A stretch of DNA of 64,000 bases from Allobosea sp. UNC402CLCol (GTDB taxonomy: Bacteria; Pseudomonadota; Alphaproteobacteria; Rhizobiales; Beijerinckiaceae), in contig NZ_JQJJ01000009.1 of NCBI RefSeq assembly GCF_000745475.1, positions 62,001-126,000 of the forward strand, read 5' to 3'. This document shows positions 1 to 9,076 of the stretch, one piece after another (within the stretch, counting starts at the first letter, position 1; each line of letters begins with the position of its first letter). The notes beneath the pieces are model-generated. The model had not been told where the DNA came from, did not search any database, and saw only the letters and a list, made by a program, of their open reading frames with translations. The position numbers and the translations under genes were made by a program.

Positions 1-1091
1 ACGCTCGATCCCGTCCGGCCGACCCGGACCATCGGGCTGCCGACCGGCCGCTCGCCGATGCCGAGCTTGAGGTTGATCGCGGCGATGCCCGGCAGGTTGA
101 GCGCAAGTCCGACATCGATCTGGCGCTTGCCATTGGCGATCTGCGCCACCGCCGAGACGATGTCGAGCGCCGAGACGGACGCCGCGAGCGGCTTCGGGCC
201 CGAGGCGGGCCGGTCGCCGGCCGGGCCGAAGGAGACGAGCTGGGACAGGTCGACCGGCAACCCGCTGGCGGCGACCGAGGCGAGCTTGCCCAGCGCGGCG
301 GTGGCGGTGCCGCTGCGCGCGTCGTTGTCGCGCGAGGCGTCGACGATCGCGGAGAGCACGTCGCCGAGCCGCGCATTGGCCTTCAGCACGTCGTCATAGC
401 TGGCCGCGGTGAGGTTGAGCCGCGTCGCCAGATGTTTCGAGAAATCGAAGAGATCGACCCGCGCCTTGATCAGCGCTTCATAGTCCATCACCGACAGCGA
501 GACGCCGCCGCCGAGCAGGCTGCTCAGCAGACCGTTGAGCAAGCCGCCCTCGAGCTTGACGAGGCGCGAGCCGATCGCGAAGGAGGCCTGCGCATCCTGA
601 TAGGCGATGGCGCTGCTGCCGATCGGCACCTCGCCCGTATCGAGGCTCGCCTGGATCGGCGCCACCTTGGTGCCGGGCTCCGGCTTCGTCGTGGTGGAGG
701 CGGCCAAGGCGCGCCCGAGCAGCAGCGGCGTCGTCATCCGCATGTCGATCCTGACGGCGTTCGCCGTGGCGGCCGGCCCCGACACGAAGCGGTCTTCGGC
801 AGCCTTGGCCGGGTCGGGGGTATAGACGCCCGGCTGGATGGCCCGGATGTTGCCGTTCTGGAAGCCGTTCTGCGTCACGCTCGCCTGTGCGGCTGCCTGC
901 GCCCGGGGGATGTCGCTCGCCGCGGCCAGCGCCGCGAGGTCGTTTGCCGTCTGCAGCCTGCGCTTTTCGTAGAAGAAGCTGCCGACATCCACCGCCATCG
1001 CCCCGAAGCCCAGCAGGGCGACCAGCGAGAAGGCGAAGAGGATGGCGGTGGCGCCGCGCTCGTCGCTTGCGAAATTCCGGAATTTGCGCAT
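1..1091 (-). CDS. TadG-like Flp pilus assembly protein (partial, C-terminus beyond window edge)
   Basis: About 363 codons are open from an ATG at 1091 to the first base of the window, so the C-terminus is missing. The N-terminus is the usual TadE/TadG arrangement: a short charged segment ending in DERGATAI, one hydrophobic helix (about residues 17-36), then a linker starting FFYEKRRLQTANDLAALAA, which is characteristic of TadG-type minor pilin-like proteins. The rest is an Ala/Leu-rich extracytoplasmic domain with no recognised catalytic motif. The gene lies 31 bp downstream of the tadE-like gene on the same strand, so the two probably form one transcript. The expected role is assembly or surface anchoring of Flp/Tad pili. 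Family assignment is firm; function in this strain is inferred. Confidence 0.8.
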   Translation of the reverse strand, partial: MRKFRNFASDERGATAILFAFSLVALLGFGAMAVDVGSFFYEKRRLQTANDLAALAAASDIPRAQAAAQASVTQNGFQNGNIRAIQPGVYTPDPAKAAEDRFVSGPAATANAVRIDMRMTTPLLLGRALAASTTTKPEPGTKVAPIQASLDTGEVPIGSSAIAYQDAQASFAIGSRLVKLEGGLLNGLLSSLLGGGVSLSVMDYEALIKARVDLFDFSKHLATRLNLTAASYDDVLKANARLGDVLSAIVDASRDNDARSGTATAALGKLASVAASGLPVDLSQLVSFGPAGDRPASGPKPLAASVSALDIVSAVAQIANGKRQIDVGLALNLPGIAAINLKLGIGERPVGSPMVRVGRTGSS

Positions 1092-1122
1092 ATCGAGGCC
1101 TCCCCAGCCCGAAATGACGAAT

Positions 1123-1551
1123 TCAGTAGCCGCCGCGTTGCACCACCGCGCGGCGTTCGATCAGAGGGGGCGGCAGCGCTGCCAGCCGGCTGAGCTGGTC
1201 GTAGACCGTGCCGCTCATGTCGTAGCTGACCGCGATCTCGAAGCTTTGCTGCTGTGGCCCGGTCTGGCTTGTGCGGACCTTCAGCTTCGACGGGTCGATG
1301 AAGGCATAGGCCTGGGCGTTGGCCGCGACGTAGTCCTTCGCGATCTGGGCCCTTTCGGTATCGCTCAGCCCCGCCACGGAAGAACGGGCCGCCTCGGCCG
1401 CGATCTGTTGAATACTGTGATAGATGCCGAAGACGTAGCCGTAGCCCATGATGCCGAAGAGCAGGATCAGCAGCACCGGCGCGACGAAGGCGAACTCGAT
1501 GGCGCTCGTCCCGCCTTCGTCCCTTGTCAAACGTTCTAGCGAAGCAGCCAT
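1123..1551 (-). CDS. TadE-like pilus assembly protein
   Basis: 142 residues. The N-terminus carries the TadE-like signature: LTRDEGGTSAIEFAFVAPVL followed by a hydrophobic helix to about residue 42. The Glu at position +5 of the hydrophobic stretch is typical of the prepilin-like processing motif in TadE pseudopilins. The remainder is a small periplasmic domain. It is immediately upstream of the tadG-like gene. A GGAG ribosome-binding site lies just before the ATG. TadE-like proteins are processed by TadV-type peptidases and act in Flp pilus biogenesis; the rest of the tad locus is not in this window. Confidence 0.85.
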   Translation of the reverse strand: MAASLERLTRDEGGTSAIEFAFVAPVLLILLFGIMGYGYVFGIYHSIQQIAAEAARSSVAGLSDTERAQIAKDYVAANAQAYAFIDPSKLKVRTSQTGPQQQSFEIAVSYDMSGTVYDQLSRLAALPPPLIERRAVVQRGGY

Positions 1552-1693
1552 AGGAGAGCTCCAGCAAAGATCGCTCTCATAGGTTGTATTTTTCGCGTTT
1601 ATGAACCCTTAACAGGCGGATTTAAGCGGGATTTTGCTTGGTGAAAGATTTTGAACTTAAGTAAAATTTTACCGGGTTGCCGTTGCGTGGAGC

Positions 1694-2098
1694 GTGTTGC
1701 TTGCGCCCGGAAATGCCACGCCCATGCCTGCCGTCTGTGCCGCGAAAATCCCCCCGGCCGACGGCCGCAGCCAGGAGCTCACGGCTCCAGCTGCGCTCCT
1801 GCTTGCCGTGCTCAGCGTGTTCGTCGGCATCGGCGTTTTTGCGAGCTTGCCCGGCGCTGATGGCCGCGACGAGCCCGTCGCCATCGTGTTCCCCTTCTGG
1901 ATGGCGAGAGACGAAGCGCTGGCGCGCAGTTTCGAGGCGGGCGAGCGCGTGCTGCGAACGGGGCGGCTCGGCTCCATCGTGGTGACGGTTCCGGGCTCCC
2001 GCTCGGGAGAATTGCCGCGCGGTGCCTGGTTTTCATTGCGGCTGGCGGGGCTCGCAGGCTGTCTCGACAGTCAATCCTTAGCGGAAGAGCGGCAATGA
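1694..2098 (+). CDS. Small conserved single-span membrane protein coupled to chemotaxis receptor
   Basis: 134 codons from a GTG at 1694; an in-frame ATG at 1724 (124 residues) is an equally possible start. There is one transmembrane helix (about residues 31-50), then an extracytoplasmic part with the stretch [19 protein letters not shown] and an ending [15 protein letters not shown]. The stop codon overlaps the ATG of the downstream chemotaxis receptor (ATGA at 2095), which implies translational coupling. I do not know a function. Similar short proteins next to receptors occur in the order (recollection, not checked). Coding status is supported by the overlap and codon use, but the start is uncertain. 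Confidence 0.6.
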   Translation: MLLAPGNATPMPAVCAAKIPPADGRSQELTAPAALLLAVLSVFVGIGVFASLPGADGRDEPVAIVFPFWMARDEALARSFEAGERVLRTGRLGSIVVTVPGSRSGELPRGAWFSLRLAGLAGCLDSQSLAEERQ

Positions 2099-3552
2099 AC
2101 TGGTCTCTACGGCTCGTCCGGCGCCGCGTCGGCCTGTCGCTGATCGCATTGGCGCTGCTTCATGTGCCGCTGCTCATGCTCAGCTTCTGGATTCACGGCC
2201 AGTCCGGCCTCGCGCCGATCCTGATCATCGCGATCGCGGCCGCGATCCTGCCGGTTCTCTACCGTGTGGCGGGCATGGCGCTGGTGACGCAGCTGGCCAT
2301 CGTGGTGGTTCTGATCGGGCAGGTGTCCGCACTGGTCTACAGCTTCGCCGGCCATCCGTGGCAGCCGGACATGCATATGTATTATTTCGCGGTGCTGGCG
2401 CTTCTGGCGGGCTTCTGCGACTGGCGGCCGATCATTCTGGGCGCGGCCCTGACCGCGCTGCACCATCTGGTTCTTCAATATGTCCTGCCGGCCGCCGTCT
2501 TCTATCAGGGCGGCAACATTCTGCGGGTTCTCCTGCATGCGGTGATCGTGGTCATCGAAACGGCGTTCCTCGCGACCTTCGCGGTTTTCCTGCAGCGCCG
2601 GCTCCAGGAGAGCGAGGCGGGCCTCGCCCACGCGCAGGAGGTGGCCGAGCGCGAAAGGCGGGCGACGGAAAAGGAGAAGGCGCTGTCGGAGGAGATGGGG
2701 CGCCGGGCAGAGGCGCTGCAAGCGCTCGTCTCGCGCTTTCGCCACCAGATGGAGCAGGCCATGGCGATGCTCGATCACTCGGCCGAGAACATGAAGGTGA
2801 AGGCAAGTGCCCTGACGCAGACCTCCGACCGGGCGCGTGGACAGACCGCGCTGGTCGCCGACGCCGCGGCTGGCACGATGGGGAGCATCGACCAGCTTTC
2901 GGCCGCCAGCACCGAACTCGCGGCCTCGATCGCGGAGATCGGCCGCAATGCCGACGAATCCGCCAACGGCTCCAAATCCACGGCCGAGCTGGCGCGCCAT
3001 GCCAGCCGCGAGATCCAGGATCTCGCCGGACGCAGCCAGGATGTCGGCGCGGTCGTCGAGATCATCCGCGGCATCGCCTCCCAGACCAGCATGCTGGCCC
3101 TGAACGCGACGATCGAGGCGGCACGCGCCGGAGAGATGGGGCGCGGCTTCGCCGTGGTCGCCAGCGAGGTCAAGACACTCTCCGCCCAGACCGCGAAGGC
3201 GACCGACGAGGTATCGGCCCATATCGGCGCGATGCAGGATGCGACCCAGCGCTCGCTCCGGGCGATCCGCGAGATCGTCGAGGCCGTCGGCGAGGTCGAG
3301 AGCGTCGCCAATGCGATCGCGCTGTCGGTGGACGAGCAGAGCCGGGCGACCTCCGAGATCGCCTATCAGGTGCGCCTGTCCTTCGAGGGGGCGCAGCGCA
3401 GCGCCGACATCGCGGGTGGCTTCGAGGCCATGACGGTCGAGACGCATGGCGCGGCCGAGAATCTGCAGGAGACGGCCGCCGGTCTCGCGCGGCAGGCCCA
3501 GACCATCCGGCAGGATGTCGCGGTCTTCTGCAACAGCGTCGCCGCCGCCTGA
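2095..3552 (+). CDS. Methyl-accepting chemotaxis protein with multi-span membrane sensor
   Basis: 485 residues. Residues 10-165 form about six hydrophobic helices with no large periplasmic domain and no obvious HAMP domain. A coiled coil starts near 168. The cytoplasmic signalling hairpin has its conserved tip around residues 322-352 ([20 protein letters not shown], then [18 protein letters not shown]). This is the CheA/CheW contact region of receptors. The membrane part holds His23, His34, His87, His94, His123, His124 and His148, unusual for a plain anchor. It probably senses a ligand or redox state within the membrane. It is coupled to the small gene upstream and converges on deoB. Confidence 0.9.
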   Translation: MNWSLRLVRRRVGLSLIALALLHVPLLMLSFWIHGQSGLAPILIIAIAAAILPVLYRVAGMALVTQLAIVVVLIGQVSALVYSFAGHPWQPDMHMYYFAVLALLAGFCDWRPIILGAALTALHHLVLQYVLPAAVFYQGGNILRVLLHAVIVVIETAFLATFAVFLQRRLQESEAGLAHAQEVAERERRATEKEKALSEEMGRRAEALQALVSRFRHQMEQAMAMLDHSAENMKVKASALTQTSDRARGQTALVADAAAGTMGSIDQLSAASTELAASIAEIGRNADESANGSKSTAELARHASREIQDLAGRSQDVGAVVEIIRGIASQTSMLALNATIEAARAGEMGRGFAVVASEVKTLSAQTAKATDEVSAHIGAMQDATQRSLRAIREIVEAVGEVESVANAIALSVDEQSRATSEIAYQVRLSFEGAQRSADIAGGFEAMTVETHGAAENLQETAAGLARQAQTIRQDVAVFCNSVAAA

Positions 3553-3555
3553 TCC

Positions 3556-4773
3556 CTACCAGTGACGGCCGGGTCCGACCGGCCCGATCCCGAGCCAGAT
3601 TCCGAGGCTGGCGGCGATGTCGGCGAAGCTCTCCCGCCGCCCGAGCGGCGTGAGCGGGATACCCGGGCCGAAGGCAAGGATCGGCACATGCTCGCGGGTA
3701 TGATCCGTGCCGGGCCAGGTCGGATCATTGCCATGGTCGGCGGTGATCACGGCGATGTCGCCAGGGCGCAGCGCCGCTTCCAGATGGGGCACCAGCCGGT
3801 CGAAGGCTTCGAGCGCCGCGGCATAGCCGGGCACGTCGCGGCGATGGCCGAACTCGGTGTCGAAATCGACGAGGTTGACGAAGCAGAAGCCGCCATCGGG
3901 CAGCCCGTCCCAGGCTTCGAGCGCCGCCTCGACCATCGCGGCGTTGCCGAAGGGCTTGATCTCCACGCCGGTTGCGCGATGGGCGAAGATGTCGCCGATC
4001 TTGCCGACGGTGACGATGGGCCGCGCCAGCGCCGCGAGCCGGTCGAGGATCGTCTCCTGCGGCGGCGGGATGGCGAAGTCCTTGCGGTTGCCGGTGCGGG
4101 TGAAGCCCTCTTCCGGCGAACCGGTGAAGGGCCGGGCGATGACGCGGCCGATCCTGAGCGGGTCGACCAGCGTGCGGACCGTCCTGCACAGAGCGTAGAG
4201 CCGGTCGAGCCCGAAATGCTCCTCATGCGCCGCGATCTGCAACACGGAATCGACCGAGGTGTAGCAGATCGGCTTGCCCGTCCGGATATGCTCAGGCCCG
4301 AGTTCATCGATGATCGCGACGCCGGAGGCATGCCTGTTGCCGAGGATGCCGGGCAGGGCGCCTTCCTTGACGATTCCCGCGACGAGCTCGGCCGGGAAGG
4401 AGTTCTCCAGCGCGGTGAAATAGCCCCAGCGGAAGCTCACCGGGCAGCCGGCGATCTCCCAATGGCCGGAGGGGGTGTCCTTGCCCTGGCTGACCTCGAC
4501 GCCGTAACCCCAGCGCCCTTGCGGCTGGGCCGGCTTGGCGACGCCGGCGAGCGGGCGGCCCGTCGAGGCCTCGCAGGCATGGGCGAGGCCGAGGCGGAAC
4601 AGGTTCGGGAGCGCCAGCGGCCCGCTGCGCAGCCCCTCCCGGTCGCCGCGCCCTTCCGCGCAGGCCTGCGCGATATGGCCGAGCGTGTCGGAGCCCGCAT
4701 CGCCATAAGCGCCCGCGTCCTCGGCTGCGCCGCAGCCGACCGAATCCAGCACGATGAGCAGCGCGCGCGCCAT
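3556..4773 (-). CDS. deoB: Phosphopentomutase
   Basis: 405 residues from the ATG at 4773; a GTG at 4779 overlapping the yejF stop is an alternative. The enzyme interconverts ribose-1-phosphate or deoxyribose-1-phosphate with the 5-phosphates in nucleoside catabolism. It belongs to the alkaline-phosphatase superfamily and binds two Mn2+. Visible metal-site motifs are the N-terminal [13 protein letters not shown] and the C-terminal [20 protein letters not shown], and the length matches the family. It is the last gene of the yejA-B-E-F run, separated from yejF by only a few bases, so peptide import and nucleoside salvage look co-transcribed. It converges on the chemotaxis receptor with a 3-bp gap. 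Confidence 0.95.
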   Translation of the reverse strand: MARALLIVLDSVGCGAAEDAGAYGDAGSDTLGHIAQACAEGRGDREGLRSGPLALPNLFRLGLAHACEASTGRPLAGVAKPAQPQGRWGYGVEVSQGKDTPSGHWEIAGCPVSFRWGYFTALENSFPAELVAGIVKEGALPGILGNRHASGVAIIDELGPEHIRTGKPICYTSVDSVLQIAAHEEHFGLDRLYALCRTVRTLVDPLRIGRVIARPFTGSPEEGFTRTGNRKDFAIPPPQETILDRLAALARPIVTVGKIGDIFAHRATGVEIKPFGNAAMVEAALEAWDGLPDGGFCFVNLVDFDTEFGHRRDVPGYAAALEAFDRLVPHLEAALRPGDIAVITADHGNDPTWPGTDHTREHVPILAFGPGIPLTPLGRRESFADIAASLGIWLGIGPVGPGRHW

Positions 4774-4775
4774 GC

Positions 4776-6404
4776 TCACTCCCTGACGGCGTCGCCGCCG
4801 GCCGGCTCGAGATTGAGCGCGGCGGCGAGCAGCGCCTGCGTATAGGCCTCGCGCGGCCGGGCGAAGACCTCCTCGGCCGGGCCCTCCTCGACGACCTTGC
4901 CGTTCTGCATCACGACGAGCCGGTGCGAGAGTGCCCTGACCACCTTGAGATCATGGCTGATGAAAAGATAGCCCAGCTTGCGCTTCGCCTGCAGCCCGCG
5001 CAGCAGATCGACGATCTGCGCCTGCACGGACATGTCGAGCGCCGAGGTCGGCTCGTCCAGCACCACGAATTTGGGATCGAGCGCCATGGCCCGCGCAATC
5101 GCGATGCGCTGGCGCTGGCCGCCGGAGAATTCGTGCGGATAGCGGTCCATCGCCGCCGGGTCGAGGCCGACATCGGCGAGTGCCTGCGCTACGATCTCGC
5201 GGCGCTGGGCATAGGAGAGGCCCTGCTGCTGCACGCCGAGCCCTTCGGCGACGATCTCGGCCACGGACATGCGCGGCGAGAGCGAGCCATAGGGGTCCTG
5301 GAAGACCACCTGCAGGTCCTTCCGCTTCGGGCGAACCTGCTTGCTCGACAGCCCGTCGATGCGGTCGCCGAGGAAGACGATCGGCCCCTCGGAGGAGATG
5401 AGCCTGAGGATCGCGAGCCCGAGCGTGGTCTTGCCCGAGCCGGACTCGCCGACGACGCCGAGCGTCTCGCCCTCGCGCACCTTCACGGAAATACCGTCGA
5501 CCGCCTTCACATGACCGGTGACGCGGCGCAGGAAACCCGACTTGATCGGGAACCAGATCTTCATCGGCCCGGCTTCGAGCAGCGTTGCCGCGTCGGGTGC
5601 GATCGGCTCGGGGCGTCCCTTCGGCTCGGCCGCCAGCAGGCGCTTGGTATAGGCGTGCTGCGGGTTGGCGAAGATCTCCGCGACCGGACCTTCCTCGACG
5701 ACCTTGCCCTTCAGCATCACCACGACGCGGTCGGCGATGCGCCTGACGATGCCGAGATCATGGGTGATGAACAGCATGGCCATGCCGAGCCGGCCCTGGA
5801 GCTCCTTGAGCAGCTTCAGGATCTGCGCCTGCACGGTGACGTCGAGCGCGGTGGTCGGCTCGTCGGCGATCAGCAGATCGGGCTCGTTGGCGAGCGCCAT
5901 GGCGATCATTACGCGCTGGCGCTGCCCGCCGGAGAGCTGGTGGGGATAGGCGCCGAGCCGGCTTTCCGCATCGCGGATTCCGACGAGGCTCAGCAGTTCG
6001 AGCGTGCGGGCGCGCGCCTTCTCGCCGCGCAGGCCCTTATGCAGTTCGAGGATCTCGCCGATCTGCTTCTCGATGCTGTGCAGCGGGTTGAGCGAGGTCA
6101 TCGGCTCCTGGAACACCATGGTGATGTCGTTGCCGCGCACCTTGCGCATCGCGTCCTCGTCGGCCGCGATCAGGTCCTGCCCCTTGAACAGCACCTTGCC
6201 GGAAGGGTGATGCGCCGCCGGATAGTTCAGGAGCTTCAGGATCGACAGCGCCGAGACCGACTTGCCCGAGCCGGATTCGCCGACGATCGCCAGCGTCTCG
6301 CCCTTGGAGACCTGGAAGGAGACATGGTCGACCGCGAGCGTGTCCCTGCCGCCCTGGCGGAAGGCGACGGAGAGCTCTTCGACGGAGAGGAGAGGGGCCG
6401 TCAT
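4776..6404 (-). CDS. yejF: Peptide ABC transporter, fused double ATP-binding subunit
   Basis: 542 residues containing two complete ABC ATPase domains. Domain 1 has a Walker A (GESGSGKS) near residues 42-49, the signature LSGGQ at 158-162 and Walker B with DEP near 181. Domain 2 has Walker A near 319-326, FSGGQ and LDEP. Each is followed by the oligopeptide-transporter C-terminal segment (AYT near the end of each half). This fused arrangement is that of YejF, which powers the YejABEF microcin C / oligopeptide importer. Its ATG overlaps the yejE stop (ATGA at 6401-6404) and its stop overlaps the deoB start region. Confidence 0.93.
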   Translation of the reverse strand: MTAPLLSVEELSVAFRQGGRDTLAVDHVSFQVSKGETLAIVGESGSGKSVSALSILKLLNYPAAHHPSGKVLFKGQDLIAADEDAMRKVRGNDITMVFQEPMTSLNPLHSIEKQIGEILELHKGLRGEKARARTLELLSLVGIRDAESRLGAYPHQLSGGQRQRVMIAMALANEPDLLIADEPTTALDVTVQAQILKLLKELQGRLGMAMLFITHDLGIVRRIADRVVVMLKGKVVEEGPVAEIFANPQHAYTKRLLAAEPKGRPEPIAPDAATLLEAGPMKIWFPIKSGFLRRVTGHVKAVDGISVKVREGETLGVVGESGSGKTTLGLAILRLISSEGPIVFLGDRIDGLSSKQVRPKRKDLQVVFQDPYGSLSPRMSVAEIVAEGLGVQQQGLSYAQRREIVAQALADVGLDPAAMDRYPHEFSGGQRQRIAIARAMALDPKFVVLDEPTSALDMSVQAQIVDLLRGLQAKRKLGYLFISHDLKVVRALSHRLVVMQNGKVVEEGPAEEVFARPREAYTQALLAAALNLEPAGGDAVRE

Positions 6405-7576
6405 GCGAAGGTCTTCCGCGGGTCGAAGGCGTCGCGGACCGCTTCACCGATGAAGATCAGAAGCGACAGCATCAGCGCGATCACGGCGAAGCCGGACAAG
6501 CCCAGCCAGGGCGCCTGGAGATTGGCCTTGCCCTGCGCCAGCAACTCGCCGAGCGAGGGCGAGCCCGGCGGCAGGCCGAAGCCGAGGAAGTCGAGCGAGG
6601 TCAGCGTCGTGATCGAGCCGTTCAGGATGAAGGGCAGGAAGGTCAGCGTCGCCACCATCGCGTTGGGCAGGAGGTGGCGGATCATGATCGTGCGGTTGGA
6701 CAAGCCCAGTGCCCGCGCCGCCCTGACATATTCGAAGTTGCGCGCCCGCAGGAATTCGGCGCGGACGACGCCGACCAGCGAAACCCAGGAGAACAGCAGG
6801 AGGATGCCGAGCAGCACGAAGAAGCCCGGCGTGATGATCGCTGCCACGATGATCAGCAGATAGAGCGCCGGTATCGAGGTCCAGATCTCGATCAGCCGCT
6901 GGAAGATCAGGTCCGTCCAGCCGCCGAAATAGCCCTGCACAGCGCCGGCCGCGATGCCGATCACCGAGGAGAAGGCGCAGAGGATCAGTCCGAACAGCAC
7001 GGAGATGCGGAAGCCGTAGATCAATCGCGCAACGACATCGCGGCCCTGGTCGTCGGTACCGAGCCAGTTCCATTCGAGGTCGCGGCAGGTCGCCCCGCCA
7101 TTGCGCTCCGCGATCGGCTTGCATTGCTCGTCCTTGAGCAGCCAGGTCGGTGGGGCCGGGGCAGGGACGGGCAGGTCGAGATTGTTGGTGTTGTAGCTGT
7201 AGCGGATCGGCGGCCAGATCGCGAAGCCATGCGCCGCGATCTCCTTGGCGATCACCGGATCGCGATAATCCGTCGTGGCGAGGAAGCCGCCGAATTTCTC
7301 CTCGGGATAGGTCACCGCGACCGGGAACAGCCATTCGCCCTTGTAGCGGACGAGCAACGGCCGGTCGTTGGCGATGAATTCGGCGAAGAGGGACAACACG
7401 AACAGCGCCAGGAACAGCCAGAACGACCACCAGCCGCGTTTGTTGGCCTTGAAGTTGTTGAGCCGGCGCCGGTTGATCGGCGTCAGCTTGAGCCAGCCTT
7501 CATTCGCCTCGACCGGCGCGAGCGGCGCGTCGCTGCGGAGAGAGGGCGGCGGGACATCGAGCAGGGTGTCACTCAT
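6401..7576 (-). CDS. yejE: Peptide ABC transporter permease
   Basis: 391 residues. A cytosolic N-terminal stretch with PINRRRLNNFKANKRG precedes the first helix, as in YejE/OppC-type permeases. A large periplasmic loop follows (about residues 68-175). The binding-protein-dependent transport domain carries an EAA-like loop (YVRAARALGLSNRTIMIRHL) that contacts the ATPase. It pairs with YejB as the inner-membrane channel. It starts 2 bp after the yejB stop and overlaps yejF by 4 bp, so the subunits are translated together. Family placement is secure; the substrate range is inferred from homologues. Confidence 0.93.
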   Translation of the reverse strand: MSDTLLDVPPPSLRSDAPLAPVEANEGWLKLTPINRRRLNNFKANKRGWWSFWLFLALFVLSLFAEFIANDRPLLVRYKGEWLFPVAVTYPEEKFGGFLATTDYRDPVIAKEIAAHGFAIWPPIRYSYNTNNLDLPVPAPAPPTWLLKDEQCKPIAERNGGATCRDLEWNWLGTDDQGRDVVARLIYGFRISVLFGLILCAFSSVIGIAAGAVQGYFGGWTDLIFQRLIEIWTSIPALYLLIIVAAIITPGFFVLLGILLLFSWVSLVGVVRAEFLRARNFEYVRAARALGLSNRTIMIRHLLPNAMVATLTFLPFILNGSITTLTSLDFLGFGLPPGSPSLGELLAQGKANLQAPWLGLSGFAVIALMLSLLIFIGEAVRDAFDPRKTFA

Positions 7577-7578
7577 CC

Positions 7579-8667
7579 CTAGCTCTCCCGCGTCTCGAAA
7601 TCGATGCGGGGGTCGACCCAGCTATAGGTCAGGTCGGTGATGAGATGCACGACGAGGCCGATCAGCGAGAAGATGTAGAGATTGGCGAAGACCACGGGAT
7701 AGTCGCGGTTGACGATCGCCTCGAAGGAGAGAAGCCCGAGCCCGTCGAGCGAGAAGATCGTCTCGATCAGCAGCGAGCCGGCGAAGAGCGCGCTGACGAA
7801 GGCGCCCGGAAAGCCGGCGATGACGATCAGCATCGCATTGCGGAAGACGTGGCCGTAGAGCACGCCGCGCTCGGTCAGGCCCTTCATCCGCGCGGTCAGG
7901 ACGTATTGCTTCCTGATCTCGTCGAGGAAGGAGTTCTTGGTCAGAAGCGTCGAGGTCGCGAAGGCGCCGAGCGCCATCGCCGTCACCGGCAGGCAGATAT
8001 GCCAGAGATAGTCCTTCACCTTGCCGATCAGCGACAGGTCGCTCCAGTTGTCTGAGGTCAGTCCTCTGAGGGGGAAGATCTGCCAGAAGGAGCCGCCGGC
8101 GAAGAGCACGATCAGCAGGATCGCGAAGAGGAAGCTCGGGATCGCGTAGCCGACGATGACCACCGCGCTGGTCCAGGTGTCGAAGCGCGAGCCCTCCTTC
8201 ACCGCCTTGCGAATGCCGAGGGGGATCGAGATCATGTAGGAGAGCAATGTCATCCACAGGCCGAGCGAGATCGAGACCGGCAGCTTCTCCTTGATCAGCT
8301 GCAGCACCGGCGCGCCGCGGAAATAGGAGCGGCCGAAATCGAAGCGGGCATAGTCGGTCAGCATCTTCCAGAAGCGTTCGGGCGCCGGCTTGTCGAAGCC
8401 GAACTGCTTCTCCAGCTCCTTGATGAAGGCGGGGTCGAGGCCTTGGGCACCGCGGTAGGCGCTGGCCTCGCCGCCATGAGCGCCGGCATCGCCGCCCTGG
8501 CCGCCGCCGACGCGGTCGGCCGCGCCGCTATTGGGGTTCTGGAGCTGCGAGATCACGCGCTCGACCGGCCCGCCCGGCGCGAACTGCACGATGGTGAAGG
8601 CGACCAGCAGGATGCCGAACAGGGTCGGCACCATCAGGGCGAGACGCCGGGCGATATAGCTCAGCAT
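7579..8667 (-). CDS. yejB: Peptide ABC transporter permease
   Basis: 362 residues. The N-terminus is a classic DppB/YejB start ([20 protein letters not shown]). A Gly/Ala-rich low-complexity insert at about residues 47-72 ([13 protein letters not shown]) sits in the first periplasmic loop; a variable insert here is common in YejB of this order. The permease core ends with [12 protein letters not shown]. It forms the channel with YejE. It is preceded by a DUF4260 gene only 4 bp away, so the yejA-yejB junction is interrupted by an extra membrane protein. Confidence 0.93.
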   Translation of the reverse strand: MLSYIARRLALMVPTLFGILLVAFTIVQFAPGGPVERVISQLQNPNSGAADRVGGGQGGDAGAHGGEASAYRGAQGLDPAFIKELEKQFGFDKPAPERFWKMLTDYARFDFGRSYFRGAPVLQLIKEKLPVSISLGLWMTLLSYMISIPLGIRKAVKEGSRFDTWTSAVVIVGYAIPSFLFAILLIVLFAGGSFWQIFPLRGLTSDNWSDLSLIGKVKDYLWHICLPVTAMALGAFATSTLLTKNSFLDEIRKQYVLTARMKGLTERGVLYGHVFRNAMLIVIAGFPGAFVSALFAGSLLIETIFSLDGLGLLSFEAIVNRDYPVVFANLYIFSLIGLVVHLITDLTYSWVDPRIDFETRES

Positions 8668-8671
8668 TCGC

Positions 8672-9076
8672 TCACTGCGCCTTTCCGGGCTGGCCGATGG
8701 TTCCCAGATGCGTGTGGTTGAACGCGCTCGAATATTTCAAGCCGTAGCCGAGTGCCCTGTCGAGGGTGATGTGAGCTGCCCAGATCAAAGCGAGGGCGAG
8801 CGCGAGGGAGGCTTGGACACCCCAACCGATGACCGCGAGAAGGACCGGCCAGAGCAGCGTGTGCCCGGCATTGTAGAGCACCGCGCCGAAACGCGGTCCG
8901 GCGAGATAGCCCAGCATTGTCAGATCGGGCGCCAGGATCAGGCTGCCGAACAGCCACCATGAGGCCCCCGACTTGTGAAACAGCCAGATGCAGAGCAGGC
9001 CGAGCGCGAGCCCTTCCAACCGCAGCAGCAGGCGCGGCGCGCCTCGAACCTGGCCGACGGAGAACGGTGCGGTCAT
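8672..9076 (-). CDS. DUF4260 family small membrane protein inside the yej operon
   Basis: 134 residues starting MTAPFSVG, with about four hydrophobic helices. It contains conserved-looking polar positions: [15 protein letters not shown], an HTLLWP stretch and [16 protein letters not shown] near the C-terminus, which match my memory of the DUF4260 family. Its ATG shares a base with the yejA stop (TGATG at 9074-9078) and it ends 4 bp before yejB, so it is translated as part of the transporter operon. Function is unknown. It could be an incidental passenger or an accessory component. The family call is from memory and moderately certain; the coupling is directly visible. Confidence 0.8.
   Translation of the reverse strand: MTAPFSVGQVRGAPRLLLRLEGLALGLLCIWLFHKSGASWWLFGSLILAPDLTMLGYLAGPRFGAVLYNAGHTLLWPVLLAVIGWGVQASLALALALIWAAHITLDRALGYGLKYSSAFNHTHLGTIGQPGKAQ

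Noticed and set aside
4923..6863. Plus-strand 646-codon open frame opposite yejF and yejE
   Set aside because: Shadow of two well-supported ABC transporter genes; no start signal and no family similarity.
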